Shown here one piece after another: positions 17,764 through 27,366 of a DNA stretch of 64,000 nucleotides. The stretch is from positions 6,898,501 to 6,962,500 of the forward strand of contig NC_019757.1 in NCBI RefSeq assembly GCF_000317535.1. The letters run 5' to 3'. Source of the DNA: Cylindrospermum stagnale PCC 7417. Lineage in GTDB: Bacteria; Cyanobacteriota; Cyanobacteriia; Cyanobacteriales; Nostocaceae. The notes below the pieces were generated by a model, which had not been told where the DNA came from, made no database searches, and worked only from the letters and a program-made list of their open reading frames with translations. Within the stretch, counting starts at the first letter, position 1. Each line of letters begins with the position of its first letter. The position numbers were made by a program, and so were the translations under genes.

Positions 17764-18915
17764 ATGCCAAGAGCAGCTGCATCCACCAGTCGCAAAGCCA
17801 AGGCAAAATCAGAGTCTTTTTCCTCTATGCCCACATTGGCAGATGACACAGAGCTAGTAGGATTGGTTTTTGACCTTCAGCCAACTACTTCCAGTTCCCT
17901 TTACTCTCAATACACAATTGGACTCCATGCTTGGTTTCTTGACCAAGTGCGGCAATTTAACCCAGACCTTTCCGCCTATCTCCATGATGGGGAATCAGAA
18001 AAACCCTTTAATATTTCTTCACTAGAAGGTCAACTCCTCCCCAGTGGGAGACAATTGCAACTGCAAGCAAACCAAATTTATCGCTGGCACGTTAACGGAC
18101 TTTCTCAAAGAGTGGTGCAATTTCTCAGTCAATGGTTAAGCCAATTGCCAAAAACCCTAGACTTAAAAGATGCTCCGCTGCTGATAACAAAGGTGAGTGT
18201 TGCCCATCCAGCTACCACTTATGCTCAACTGTTGAACTCAGCTACAGCAAAACATTCTAACGTTAGTCTCAGCTTTGTTTCACCTACTAGCTTTCGTCGC
18301 AAAGGTCATCATTTCCCGCTTCCCGTTCCGGTTAATCTTTTCCACAGCTACTTGCGACGCTGGAATGATTTTTCGGGAATGGCTGTAGAACAAGAGGCAT
18401 TTCTCAACTGGATTGATGAAGGGGTGATCATCCATCAGCACCGCTTGGAATCTGTGAAAGTGGCAGCAGGTAAACGGGGTTCAGTGACTGGGTTTACAGG
18501 GACAGTTTCCTGTGGTTTGAGTAAAACGGCTTTGGCTAATACTGAATTTACTCAGTTGTTTTATGCTTTGGTAGAACTCGCTCCCTATTGTGGAACGGGA
18601 CACAAAACCACCTTTGGACTAGGGCAAACTCGCTTAGACTTGGTAAAACCGGAAGTTGCTACATCCAGTCAGTTGCTGACAAATATGCTGGGAGAACGAA
18701 TTGATCAACTGACGGCGCTATTTACAGCACAACGAAAACGGACAGGTGGCGATCGCACTGATAAAATTGCTGCAACATGGGCAACCATCCTCGCACGGCG
18801 GGATATGGGCGAATCATTGCAGGTGATAGCCGATGATTTAGAGATGCCTTACACCACAGTCAAAACTTACGCCAAATTAGCCCGTCGCGCCTTAAAGCCG
18901 GAAAATATTTCGTAG
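17764..18915 (+). CDS. cas6: CRISPR RNA endoribonuclease Cas6
   Basis: 383 residues. Cas6 is a double-ferredoxin-fold RAMP that cuts the array transcript within each repeat, leaving the eight-base ACTGAAAC handle. Seen here: TELVGLVFDLQP, a helix YTIGLHAWFLDQV with a candidate catalytic His, LSFVSPTSFRRKGHHFPLPVP, and the C-terminal glycine-rich loop CGTGHKTTFGLGQTRL near residue 280. About 80 residues follow the G-loop, ending in what looks like a helix-turn-helix (MGESLQVIADDLEMPYTTV); this is beyond the usual Cas6 end. It is plus strand, downstream of the array, and not in the effector operon. No strong ribosome site precedes the ATG. Confidence 0.85.
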   Translation: MPRAAASTSRKAKAKSESFSSMPTLADDTELVGLVFDLQPTTSSSLYSQYTIGLHAWFLDQVRQFNPDLSAYLHDGESEKPFNISSLEGQLLPSGRQLQLQANQIYRWHVNGLSQRVVQFLSQWLSQLPKTLDLKDAPLLITKVSVAHPATTYAQLLNSATAKHSNVSLSFVSPTSFRRKGHHFPLPVPVNLFHSYLRRWNDFSGMAVEQEAFLNWIDEGVIIHQHRLESVKVAAGKRGSVTGFTGTVSCGLSKTALANTEFTQLFYALVELAPYCGTGHKTTFGLGQTRLDLVKPEVATSSQLLTNMLGERIDQLTALFTAQRKRTGGDRTDKIAATWATILARRDMGESLQVIADDLEMPYTTVKTYAKLARRALKPENIS

Positions 18916-18937
18916 AATAGGCGTCCCGCCTGTTCTA
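18913..18937. terminator. Convergent hairpin between cas6 and epimerase gene
   Basis: Arms TAGAATAGGCG and CGCCTGTTCTA with a three-base loop, overlapping the cas6 stop codon. It sits between two converging genes and could end both transcripts. There is no long U run. Confidence 0.5.
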
Positions 18938-18941
18938 TATC

Positions 18942-19910
18942 TCATTTATTTTTTGGATTACCCGTTTCGACGCCGCTAATTTTCAAAACATCGGTCATGG
19001 TTGCACAGTAATTTGGCAAGCCGAAACTATCAGGATTGATAATATTGTCGTAAGTAAAATGGCGATAGTTCATACAAAACCTGTCCCATGCAGCCATTTG
19101 AATGCGAAATACTTTAATCAGCACATTAGCTAAGGCGATAGACAGGGGAATGCGAAAGTAAATCCTTTTACCCAAATAGGCGCAGACTTCTTCTACTGCT
19201 TGATTGACACTTAACTCAGATTGACCTAAAACAAATCGGCGTGGTTCGTCTTCTTTGGGTGGTTCATTAATTAAATATTCGACTACAGTGGCAATATCTC
19301 GCCCGTGGATAAAGTGAAAACTACCGTCCACCTGTAGAAAACGAATCAAGTTAATATATTTGGTAACTTCTGGAATACCAGATGTTAGATGAGAATAAGG
19401 CTTTTTGTCATCGCCGCCTAAAACTAGGGTGGGAAATACAGTGGTGATTTTCGGGGCGATCGCTAATTTATCTAACTGCTGTAAACAATGGAATTTAGTA
19501 CGGATATAATCTGTACCTATTTGCCCGGATTCTTTCAGTAGTTGGTTGTGGCGGTCCAAAACGCTAGCAGTAGAAAAATAAATTACCTGTTCGCATTTAT
19601 CTGGATTTAACAGACTCAGCAACTCTAGAGTTTTGAAGACATTCACATCAAATATACCATCGCCGCCCCAAGATGTTGCCGTTAGTACTGCCGTATCAAT
19701 GGTGGGCAATAACTCGGCAAATTGACTAATTTTTTGCATATCACCCTGCAAAACATGGATACCAGGACGTGCTTGGGTATCAACTTGCAGTTTACTGGGG
19801 TTTCTCACTAACAGATACAATTCGTGATCTGTGTTTTTAATTAAGGCTTCACTTATATAGTGACCTATACAGCCACTTGCGCCGGTTACTAAAATTCGTT
19901 TCTTGTTCAT
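18942..19910 (-). CDS. NAD-dependent epimerase/dehydratase (extended SDR)
   Basis: 322 residues. The N-terminus MNKKRILVTGASGCIGHYI carries the GxxGxxG dinucleotide motif, and an active-site pair YxxxK is visible as DYIRTKFHC near residue 140. FPTLVLGGDDKKPYSH and FHFIHGRDIATVVEYLI are typical of sugar-nucleotide epimerases and related reductases. The substrate cannot be read from sequence. A TnpB element is inserted directly upstream, ending about 30 bases before the ATG, which may have displaced the native promoter. Confidence 0.75.
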   Translation of the reverse strand: MNKKRILVTGASGCIGHYISEALIKNTDHELYLLVRNPSKLQVDTQARPGIHVLQGDMQKISQFAELLPTIDTAVLTATSWGGDGIFDVNVFKTLELLSLLNPDKCEQVIYFSTASVLDRHNQLLKESGQIGTDYIRTKFHCLQQLDKLAIAPKITTVFPTLVLGGDDKKPYSHLTSGIPEVTKYINLIRFLQVDGSFHFIHGRDIATVVEYLINEPPKEDEPRRFVLGQSELSVNQAVEEVCAYLGKRIYFRIPLSIALANVLIKVFRIQMAAWDRFCMNYRHFTYDNIINPDSFGLPNYCATMTDVLKISGVETGNPKNK

Positions 19911-19941
19911 AGAAGTTTAAAATTTTGGTTGTTAGTTGAGA

Positions 19942-20090
19942 GTGAACTACCTACACTGACCTTTCGGTACAGTGTAGGCTTCCCAATTCAACAGGGATTG
20001 CCTCGACCTTCGTAGATTTTTTACGTCCCGAAGACTTTGGTCTTACATCCCCTCCAAGGGCAGAAGAGCTAGTCCCTAACTCCAAAATTC
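19942..20090 (-). ncRNA. Predicted omega RNA at tnpB right end
   Basis: In IS605 elements the RNA that guides TnpB covers the 3' end of tnpB and the right end, with the guide starting at the element boundary. If the boundary is TTCAC (ending at 19942), the guide would begin TCTCAACTAACAACC, just upstream of the epimerase gene. Extent inferred by analogy. Confidence 0.35.
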
Positions 20091-21189
20091 GCAATCCTTC
20101 ATTTCTAATATTTATTGCAGCGTTGATGTCTCTATCATGCTGTTTCTGGCAGTGAGGGCAATCTACAAATCTTACACCCAATGAATCATAACCTTTTTGC
20201 AGCATTGGGATTGGTAGTAGAGTCTCGCTACAAAGTTGAGAAGATGGAAAGAAACGACCTATTTCAATATAGGTATGACCAAATTTCTCGGCTTTGTATT
20301 TGAGCATGGTTTGAAACATCCCCCATCCCTGGTCACTGATAGCTTTTGCTAAGTTATGGTTCTTCACCATATTTTTAACTGCTAAATCTTCTACACAAAT
20401 AACTTGGTTTTCGTATGCTATTTTGCGAGATAGCTTGTGCAGAAAATCCTCTCTAACTCTAGCTATTTTGCTAGAGACTTTTGCAACTAAGCGTTTGGCT
20501 TTACGACGTTTGTTAGAAGTTTTATCTGTCTTCTTAGCTAACTTTTTCTGCTGGCGTTTTCTATTCTTTTCTAACTTTGCTAATTGTTTTTTGGGTAGGT
20601 CATATTTTGAGCCTTCTGAAGTTATAGCAAAATTCTTTAATCCTAAGTCAACTCCAATAGCGTCTCTAATTGCCACTACTGGATTATCAGCTTGATTAAA
20701 AAGAATAGAAGCGTAGTATCTACCGTCTGCATTTTTGGATATTGTTACAGTAGTGAATTTTGCATCAGGTAGTTCTTTGTGAAACACAGTTTTCATTAAT
20801 CCCAAACTACCGGGAAACTTAACAACAGAGTCCTGTGGTATTAGTTTTACGTTTTGGGGATACTGAATTGATTGCAAACCATGTTTAGATTTAAAGTTAG
20901 GGAATTTAGCACGCCCCTCAAAGAAATTAACAAACGCGCTAGAAAGGTTGAATGTTACTCGTTGCAATACTTGACTGTACGCAAGTCCTAACCATTCATA
21001 TTCTTTTTTTAAAAGAGGAAGCAACTTATCCATAGCTGCTTTAGAAAGTCCTTTTCCTGTTTCTTTATAAGCGGTAGTCGTGGCATTAAGCATATAATTC
21101 CACAACCATCGAGTGTTACCGAAACACTGAGATAGATAAGACTCTTGCTCGTCAGTTGGATAAATTCTCACTTTAATCGCTCTATACAT
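19951..21189 (-). CDS. tnpB: TnpB, RNA-guided nuclease of IS200/IS605 type
   Basis: 412 residues. The N-terminus MYRAIKVRIYPTDEQESYL is the TnpB wedge/helix-turn-helix start. RuvC residues are visible: GVDLGLKNFAIT (first Asp), VICVEDLAVKNMV (Glu) and HDRDINAAINI (last Asp). A lysine-rich helical stretch lies between the first two. The zinc finger is unusual: CPHC is intact, but the first pair reads SSQLCSETLLP, with only one Cys where most TnpBs have CxxC. TnpB cuts DNA next to a target-adjacent motif under omega RNA guidance and helps the element persist. The C-terminus HCTERSV is encoded by the right-end hairpin. Confidence 0.9.
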   Translation of the reverse strand: MYRAIKVRIYPTDEQESYLSQCFGNTRWLWNYMLNATTTAYKETGKGLSKAAMDKLLPLLKKEYEWLGLAYSQVLQRVTFNLSSAFVNFFEGRAKFPNFKSKHGLQSIQYPQNVKLIPQDSVVKFPGSLGLMKTVFHKELPDAKFTTVTISKNADGRYYASILFNQADNPVVAIRDAIGVDLGLKNFAITSEGSKYDLPKKQLAKLEKNRKRQQKKLAKKTDKTSNKRRKAKRLVAKVSSKIARVREDFLHKLSRKIAYENQVICVEDLAVKNMVKNHNLAKAISDQGWGMFQTMLKYKAEKFGHTYIEIGRFFPSSQLCSETLLPIPMLQKGYDSLGVRFVDCPHCQKQHDRDINAAINIRNEGLRILELGTSSSALGGDVRPKSSGRKKSTKVEAIPVELGSLHCTERSV

Positions 21190-21382
21190 GGTATCGACCT
21201 TACCGTGTTTACATATTCATAGTAACAGATATTTTGATAGGTGTGTTATCCAAGACAAAATATTTTGTTCGTCTCGTCGTAGTCTTTCCGGTTTTCGCTA
21301 CGCTCAAATATGGTCAGACTACACTCCTCACCTCACGCTGCTGTTTCAGGTAAATGCAAAAACTAACAACTACAGAGAGAGA

Positions 21383-21401
21383 GGGCGGGGAAACCCCGCC
21401 C
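21383..21401 (-). terminator. Hairpin after hemE
   Basis: GGGCGGGG-AAA-CCCCGCCC, 25 bases past the hemE stop. The stem is strong but lacks a clear U run. Confidence 0.5.
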
Positions 21402-21425
21402 CTACAGAAGCGGGGAAACACTCGG

Positions 21426-22478
21426 TTATACAAGTGCATTCAGTTTTTTTGCTGTTTCAAAGAAGAAAGCGACATTTTCTTCTGGTGTTTCTGGTAGTAC
21501 ACCGTGACCGAGATTGAGGATGTGTCCCCAATTGCCGGCTTTGCGAACCGTATCCAAAATGCGATCGCGAATAAAATCTTTAGAACCAAATAACACACCT
21601 GGGTCAAGATTTCCCTGGACTTTAACATCCTTACCCAATCTCGCCCGTGCATCTGCCATATCCACTGACCAATCTACAGTGACGATATCCGCACCGGATT
21701 GTGCCATTCTCTCCAGCACACCTGCACTACCGCTAACGAGCAAAATCAAAGGCGTATCGGGATGAGTTGCTTTGACTTGCTGGAAAACCCTTTTTTGGTA
21801 AGGCAGAGCAAAGGTATCATAATCTTGAGGACTCAATTGTCCTGCCCAAGAATCGAACATTTGCACAACTTGAGCACCACAATCAATTTGATAGCGCATA
21901 TAAATGGCGATCGCATCAGCCAATTTGCTTAACAACTGATGCAACATCGTTGGCTCTGTGAATGCCATATTTTTGATGATCGAGTAAGTTTTCGATCCTT
22001 TACCCTCCACCGCATAAGCTGCCAATGTCCACGGCGCACCCACAAAGCCTAACACCGTTGATTGATTGCCCACTTCCTGACGCAATGCCTGCAAAATTGT
22101 TTTGATAAACGGCAGGGCTGCTTCTGGATCTAAGGGATGCAGGTGATCGACTTGTGCAGATGTGCGAATGGGCGAGTGAATAATCGGGCCTTTACCTTCT
22201 GCAATGTCCATGTCAATGCCTAAACCAGGCAAAGGAGTGACAATGTCAGAAAATAAGATCACTCCATCTGGCTGGAAAGCTCTCCAAGGTTGTAGGGAAA
22301 CTTCAATCGCTACTTCTGGAATTTCCGAGCGATCGCGAAATGAAGGATACTTCTCCCTTAAATCCCGGTAAGCTTTCATATATCGTCCCGCTTGTCGCAT
22401 CATCCATACCGGGGGACGATCTACAACTTCACCACGAGCAGCCCGCAGGAGATGAGGAGCCGTTAAGGAAACACCCAT
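21426..22478 (-). CDS. hemE: Uroporphyrinogen decarboxylase
   Basis: 350 residues, the normal length. It converts uroporphyrinogen III to coproporphyrinogen III by four decarboxylations, on the route to haem and chlorophyll. The signature [23 protein letters not shown] is at residues 22-44 (split here only in description), with [17 protein letters not shown] carrying the conserved Asp and the C-terminal [15 protein letters not shown]. All expected blocks are present. It is a single gene; the upstream 120 bases divide it from the divergent membrane-protein gene. Confidence 0.97.
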   Translation of the reverse strand: MGVSLTAPHLLRAARGEVVDRPPVWMMRQAGRYMKAYRDLREKYPSFRDRSEIPEVAIEVSLQPWRAFQPDGVILFSDIVTPLPGLGIDMDIAEGKGPIIHSPIRTSAQVDHLHPLDPEAALPFIKTILQALRQEVGNQSTVLGFVGAPWTLAAYAVEGKGSKTYSIIKNMAFTEPTMLHQLLSKLADAIAIYMRYQIDCGAQVVQMFDSWAGQLSPQDYDTFALPYQKRVFQQVKATHPDTPLILLVSGSAGVLERMAQSGADIVTVDWSVDMADARARLGKDVKVQGNLDPGVLFGSKDFIRDRILDTVRKAGNWGHILNLGHGVLPETPEENVAFFFETAKKLNALV

Positions 22479-22595
22479 TTAACACTTCATCCTAAGTCAC
22501 TTAATTTATGCCACTGTTTAGCTTATCATTCTGAGATTACGCTTTTTCAGGAGGCTGGCTTCAAAAGCGCTAGTTGCAGCTTTACCTAACTTTAT

Positions 22596-23345
22596 ATGTC
22601 AACCGACTCCAACAGTTCCCCCACCACCGCCGATGATCAAAACATACCTCATACAGGCAAGTTTTTCATCCCCCGCTCCCAGCGCCGTCGGTTCTTGATC
22701 CAGTTTACCTTCATCACTGTCCTGGGGTGGGTCACAGGTGGAATTGCTAGTATAGCTTTAGAAACAATCATTCTCGCCAGCTTGTCACCACCAGATTCTG
22801 CCCAGTCGGCGATGTTGATTGGATATCTCAGCAACATTCTGTTTGCAGTCATTTTCGCCGCCAATCAAGCCCTAATTCTGCGGCGATATTTATCCGGTTG
22901 GCTGTGGTTGCTGGCCACTAGCATCGGTTGGCTGATTGCCAACAGTATTTCTACAGCCTGGATTAACTATATTTCGTCTATTGCCGCATCTTTAAATGAA
23001 AGTTTATCACCACAGGCAAACGTCATTTTTGGATTTTTATCAACTACCTCATATATTCTGGCGGGAATTTGGTTAGGAATTTGCCAGTGGTTAGTGCTGC
23101 GGCGTTACACAGCAAGTGCTTGGCGGTGGAATTTTTTACCATCAATTTCTTTCTGCTGCATCAGTCTTGTAATTTGGTCACTTTCTCTCGTCCAAGGTGT
23201 TATCCCTGAATCCAATCGCCCGCCGATATTGTATGGAATTGAACAAGGACTGACAGCAGTTATTCTCGGAATTATACCAGCCATTGGTTTGTGTACCTTG
23301 AAAAAAAACTCACCCCGCAAAACTGAGCTTTCCAGTTCCTCATAG
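22596..23345 (+). CDS. Multi-pass membrane protein of unknown function
   Basis: 249 residues. After a polar N-terminus (to about residue 30) there are about six hydrophobic segments: FTFITVLGWVTGGIASIA, LIGYLSNILFAVIFAANQ, WLWLLATSIGWLIANSI, FLSTTSYILAGIWLGICQW, FCCISLVIWSLSLVQGV and AVILGIIPAIGLCTL. W-L-x-L-R-R-Y repeats (ALILRRYLSGW, LVLRRYTASAW) occur twice. I do not recognise the family. It is divergent from hemE and 38 bases upstream of the peptidase gene, so it may be co-transcribed with it. Confidence 0.6.
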   Translation: MSTDSNSSPTTADDQNIPHTGKFFIPRSQRRRFLIQFTFITVLGWVTGGIASIALETIILASLSPPDSAQSAMLIGYLSNILFAVIFAANQALILRRYLSGWLWLLATSIGWLIANSISTAWINYISSIAASLNESLSPQANVIFGFLSTTSYILAGIWLGICQWLVLRRYTASAWRWNFLPSISFCCISLVIWSLSLVQGVIPESNRPPILYGIEQGLTAVILGIIPAIGLCTLKKNSPRKTELSSSS

Positions 23346-23383
23346 ATCACAACAAAACTAAGTCGCTACACATCAGCATCAAG

Positions 23384-25471
23384 GTGAAAAAAGCAAATAT
23401 GAATAAAAATAAAATTGTCCAAAATATTGTGAAAGCACCCGTCGCCGAAAAACAGCCCCAGATTTTAGAGTTGCATGGCGATCAGCGAGTAGACGACTAC
23501 TTTTGGCTGCGCGACATCGACAACCCAAAAGCGATCGCCTATCTAGAAGCCGAAAACGCTTACACCACAGTTATGATGCAGCACACAGAAGCACTGCAAA
23601 CAAAACTCTATGACGAAATGCTAGCGCGGATCAAAGAAACTGACCTGTCAGTACCATACCGCAAAGATGACTATTACTATTATTCCCGGACAGAAGCCGA
23701 AAAAGCTTACCCACTTTACTGCCGCAAACATCAAAGTTTAGATGCGCCCGAAGAAATTTTACTAGATGAAAACATCTTAGCCAATGGACATGACTTTTTT
23801 GACCTAGGTGTATTAGCAATTAGTCCCAATCATCAAATATTAGCTTATTCAGTTGATACCGAAGGTATTGAAGAATTCACACTTTTTTTCCTAAATCTAA
23901 CCACGCACCAGTTATACCCCGAAACCATCCTCAATACAGATTGTTCTTTTGCATGGGCTAACGATAACCAAACCTGTTTTTACACTAAAGTTGATGATGC
24001 TAGCCGTCCCTATCAACTATTTAGACACACCCTAGGCACACCCGATTCGGAGGATGTGCTACTTTATGAAGAACCAGACGATACTTACTCTTTATATATA
24101 GACAAAACCTCTAGCGAAGCATATATTTTAGTAGCTTTACAAAGCACTATCACCACAGAAATTCACTATTTAGATGCTAATTATCCCCATAGTAATTTGC
24201 AGTTAATCTACCCACGCACTACAGGGATAGAATACGATATTGAACATCACAGCGATTACTTTTATATCCTGACTAATGACGCAGCTACCAACTTTAAATT
24301 AGTCAAAACTCCTATCGCTGCGCCAACAAAAGACAATTGGCAAACCATAACTCCCCATCGAGATGATGTCATGCTATCAGGCATTAGTCTCTTTGCCAAT
24401 TACTTAGTAATTTATGAAATAAATCGAGGTTTGGAAACTGCCAGAGTGCAAAACCTCACAACAAGTGAAGAACATAGTATTACCTTTCCTGAGCCTACCT
24501 ATGATTTTTCTGAAGGCAATAATCCAGAATTTAATACTAATATCTTACGTTTTCATTACACCTCATTTATCACACCACAATCGGTTTTCGATTACGACAT
24601 GGAAACCAATCAGCGGGAATTGAAAAAAGAAACAGAAGTTTTGGGAGGTTACGATAAAACTCAATATCACAGTGAGTGGCTGATGGCTACAGCCCAAGAT
24701 GGAACCCAAGTTCCCATATCCATCGTTTACAAAAAGGGAATCAAAAAAGACGGTAAAAATCCCTTATTACTCACAGGTTATGGTGCTTACGGACAAGCCT
24801 ATTTTGCGTCTTTTTCATCAACTCAACTTACACTGTTAGATCGAGGAGTAATGTTTGCCATTGCTCATATTCGTGGCGGCGAAGAAATGGGGCGTAAGTG
24901 GTATGAGTCAGGTAAATTTTTGCAGAAAAAAAACACTTTCACCGATTTTATCGCTTGTGCTGAATATCTAATTACCGAAGGGTGGACAGCAAGCGAACGC
25001 CTAGTAATTACCGGCGGTAGTGCGGGCGGTTTATTGATGGGAGCAGTCATCAATATGCGTCCCGACCTGTTTAAAGCAGTAGTTGCCCATGTGCCCTTTG
25101 TAGATATAGTAACTACAATACTAGATACTTCCTTGCCTCTGTCAGTCATGGAATGGGAAGAATGGGGTAATCCTAACGACAAACTTTATTACGACTACAT
25201 CAAATCTTATTCACCCTACGATAACGTCGAAGCGAAACATTACCCAGATATGCTGATTACCGCCGGCTTAAATGATTCTCGCGTCAAATATTGGGAGCCA
25301 GCCAAGTGGACAGCCAAACTCCGGGAACTCAAAACAGATAACAATATTCTCCTGTTGAAAACCAACATGGATGCAGGACATGGTGGTGCATCTGACCGTT
25401 ATGAAAGTTTACGAGAACAAGCCTTTGAATATGCCTTTATTTTGGATAGGTTGGGTTTGGGAGATAGTTGA
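23384..25471 (+). CDS. ptrB: Oligopeptidase B, S9 prolyl oligopeptidase family
   Basis: 695 residues with an N-terminal beta-propeller (about 80-420) and a C-terminal alpha/beta-hydrolase. The catalytic triad is visible: Ser in TGGSAGGLLMGAV, Asp in LNDSRVKYWEP and His in DAGHGGASDRYE. DDYFWLRDIDNPKAIAYLEAE near the start is typical of oligopeptidase B, which cuts short peptides after Arg/Lys in the cytoplasm. The frame opens with GTG 23384; ATG 23399 is an alternative with AAGGTG upstream. It has no signal peptide. Confidence 0.9.
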   Translation: MKKANMNKNKIVQNIVKAPVAEKQPQILELHGDQRVDDYFWLRDIDNPKAIAYLEAENAYTTVMMQHTEALQTKLYDEMLARIKETDLSVPYRKDDYYYYSRTEAEKAYPLYCRKHQSLDAPEEILLDENILANGHDFFDLGVLAISPNHQILAYSVDTEGIEEFTLFFLNLTTHQLYPETILNTDCSFAWANDNQTCFYTKVDDASRPYQLFRHTLGTPDSEDVLLYEEPDDTYSLYIDKTSSEAYILVALQSTITTEIHYLDANYPHSNLQLIYPRTTGIEYDIEHHSDYFYILTNDAATNFKLVKTPIAAPTKDNWQTITPHRDDVMLSGISLFANYLVIYEINRGLETARVQNLTTSEEHSITFPEPTYDFSEGNNPEFNTNILRFHYTSFITPQSVFDYDMETNQRELKKETEVLGGYDKTQYHSEWLMATAQDGTQVPISIVYKKGIKKDGKNPLLLTGYGAYGQAYFASFSSTQLTLLDRGVMFAIAHIRGGEEMGRKWYESGKFLQKKNTFTDFIACAEYLITEGWTASERLVITGGSAGGLLMGAVINMRPDLFKAVVAHVPFVDIVTTILDTSLPLSVMEWEEWGNPNDKLYYDYIKSYSPYDNVEAKHYPDMLITAGLNDSRVKYWEPAKWTAKLRELKTDNNILLLKTNMDAGHGGASDRYESLREQAFEYAFILDRLGLGDS

Positions 25472-25481
25472 TTTTAAGTTA

Positions 25482-25809
25482 AGAGGGTGTTTGAAAAGTT
25501 GTTTGTGATAAATCAAGCACTCGTAGATCCCCCAGAATCCACGCCAGTCGCTCATGGGGAGCCACTGCGTTGGGGAGGCAGCGCGGTGGTGAGGCAGCGC
25601 GGTCTTGGGGGTTTCCCCCATGAGCGACTGCCGAAAGGGTTCCCCGGCATAAAGCGACTGCCGTCGGCTCCGCCGACTTGTTCGCGCAGCGTCTCCCCTT
25701 GGGAGAAGCATGTGGCGTGGAGACAAGACAGTTCTGCGTGCTGGCTCCCCTTAAAAAGGGGGGGGTTAGGGGGATCTCGATCAATTTTGATACTTTTCAA
25801 ACATCCTCT
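25482..25809 (+). mobile_element. MITE-like element, copy A (with internal insertion)
   Basis: The ends are AGAGGGTGTTTGAAAAG (25482-25498) and its inverse CTTTTCAAACATCCTCT (25793-25809), one mismatch. The subterminal parts match copy B at 59661-59808 in inverted orientation (AGCACTCGTAGATCCCCC and GGGGGATCTCGATCAATT). The middle is longer than in B and holds another palindrome (CAGTCGCTCATGGGG/CCCCATGAGCGACTG) and a doubled GAGGCAGCGCGGT, as if small repeats had entered it. No real gene. Confidence 0.7.
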
Positions 25810-25874
25810 AACCATCCTGCTTATTCATAAGACCAAAAATAATGAGCACTTTCCACCCTAAACATGGCAGTAAA

Positions 25875-25904
25875 AAACCGGGGGACTTATGCGCCACCCG
25901 GTTT
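25875..25904 (-). terminator. Intrinsic terminator of the aldolase gene
   Basis: On the minus strand the stem AAACCGGG/CCCGGTTT is followed by a T run (CCGGTTTTTTACTG). A second palindrome (GGGCATAGCA/TGCTATGCCC, about 25918-25939) lies between it and the gene and belongs to a dispersed hairpin family. Confidence 0.8.
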
Positions 25905-25958
25905 ATTTATTACTGTAGGGGCATAGCAATGCTATGCCCTATTTATACTAGAGAAGAA

Positions 25959-27032
25959 TTAAACTTTAGCAGCAGCCTTGACCTTGAGTTCGCCCTTAGC
26001 ATACTTAGCAGCGAAATCTTCCAAAGAAATCTGCTTAATCTTGCTAGCGTTGCCGGCAGTACCAAATTGTGCATAGCGATCAGCACAAACCTTCTGCATA
26101 TATACAATAGAAGGCTTGAGGAAGTGACGGGGGTCAAATTCCTCTGGTTTTTTAGCCAAAGCTTCACGTACAGCAGCGGTAATCGCTAGACGGTTATCGG
26201 TGTCGATGTTGACTTTACGCACACCGCTCTTGATACCCTTTTGGATTTCTTCCACGGGTACGCCGTAGGTTTCTGGTATTGCACCACCATACTGGTTAAT
26301 CAGTGCCAGCAAATCTTCAGGTACAGAAGAAGAACCGTGCATTACCAAGTGGGTGTTAGGTAGACGACGGTGAATTTCTTCAATGCGGCTGATTGCCAAA
26401 ATTTCGCCGGTTGGCTTGCGGGTAAACTTGTAAGCACCATGACTGGTACCGATAGCCACAGCCAAAGCATCTACTTGAGTTGCTTCTACGAAGTCAACAG
26501 CTTCGTCGGGGTCAGTTAGTAATTGGGAGTGGTCGAGTGTGCCTTCAAACCCGTGACCATCTTCAGCTTCACCTGCACCAGTTTCCAGAGAACCCAAACA
26601 ACCGAGTTCACCTTCAACGCTCACACCTAGAGCATGAGCTACATTCACCACTTCGCGGGTAACATTGACGTTGTACTCGAAGCTAGCGGGGGTCTTAGCA
26701 TCAGCTTCCAGCGAACCATCCATCATCACGCTGGTGAAGTTGTTCTTAATTGCTGAGTAGCAGGTAGCAGGAGCATTACCATGATCCTGGTGCATGACAA
26801 TGGGAATATGAGGATAGGTTTCTACCGCTGCCAAAATCAGGTGGCGTAAGAAGTTTTCACCAGCATAATTGCGGGCGCCACGAGAAGCTTGTAAAATTAC
26901 AGGGCTATCTGTTTCTACAGCGGCCTTCAGGATTGCCTGAATCTGCTCTAAATTGTTAACGTTAAAAGCTGGGATGCCGTAACCGTTTTCAGCCGCGTGA
27001 TCCAAAAGCAGCCGCAGTGGTACAAGCGCCAT
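25959..27032 (-). CDS. fba: Class II fructose-bisphosphate aldolase (Calvin-cycle type)
   Basis: 357 residues. It joins dihydroxyacetone phosphate and glyceraldehyde 3-phosphate (or erythrose 4-phosphate) in glycolysis/gluconeogenesis and the Calvin cycle. Zinc ligands and active-site blocks are visible: [39 protein letters not shown] and [10 protein letters not shown]. The length and the [17 protein letters not shown] region fit the CbbA/FbaA subtype of cyanobacteria. It has its own terminator and about 370 bases of upstream DNA; AGGAGG lies eight bases before the ATG. Confidence 0.95.
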   Translation of the reverse strand: MALVPLRLLLDHAAENGYGIPAFNVNNLEQIQAILKAAVETDSPVILQASRGARNYAGENFLRHLILAAVETYPHIPIVMHQDHGNAPATCYSAIKNNFTSVMMDGSLEADAKTPASFEYNVNVTREVVNVAHALGVSVEGELGCLGSLETGAGEAEDGHGFEGTLDHSQLLTDPDEAVDFVEATQVDALAVAIGTSHGAYKFTRKPTGEILAISRIEEIHRRLPNTHLVMHGSSSVPEDLLALINQYGGAIPETYGVPVEEIQKGIKSGVRKVNIDTDNRLAITAAVREALAKKPEEFDPRHFLKPSIVYMQKVCADRYAQFGTAGNASKIKQISLEDFAAKYAKGELKVKAAAKV

Positions 27033-27366
27033 AGATAGTCCTCCTAATGTGGTTTTTAGCTAGTTGGTGAGATAGAAGCGTAATTTTTATCTTAATGTAA
27101 TAGTTACGCTAATCTTAATACTTTTTTCAACTTCTTAGGAAATTATAACTAGCGATGGGTGTTTATGTTGATAAAGTTTGCGCTATCACTCATAAATATG
27201 ACCTATAGTTACTATATCGGGCTGTACAGTCAGCTACCCCATGGTTAGTGGCTCTAGTAGCTATAGATACTGGGCGCTTAAGGCGCGATCGCAATCTTCA
27301 CCTGAACACCCAATCAAAAAGCGAGATCGCCAACCGCACAACCGTATGCCAATCGCCTGATCAAAT
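27033..27366. other. Intergenic region upstream of aldolase gene
   Basis: AT-rich near the aldolase gene and then mixed, with HIP1-like GCGATCGC at 27285-27292. It should hold the aldolase promoter on the minus strand. I see no gene, RNA or strong palindrome here. Confidence 0.4.

Larger units (their letters stand above)
19942..21270 (-). mobile_element. IS200/IS605-type element carrying only tnpB
   Basis: The right end is an imperfect hairpin CCTACACTG (19950-19958)/CAGTGTAGG (19970-19978) that overlaps the last tnpB codons, followed on the minus strand by TAGTTCAC. The left end is less clear; a palindrome ACAAAATATTTTGT lies at about 21254-21267, upstream of the start codon. No TnpA transposase is present, so it would need one in trans. 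The boundaries are approximate. Confidence 0.5.
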
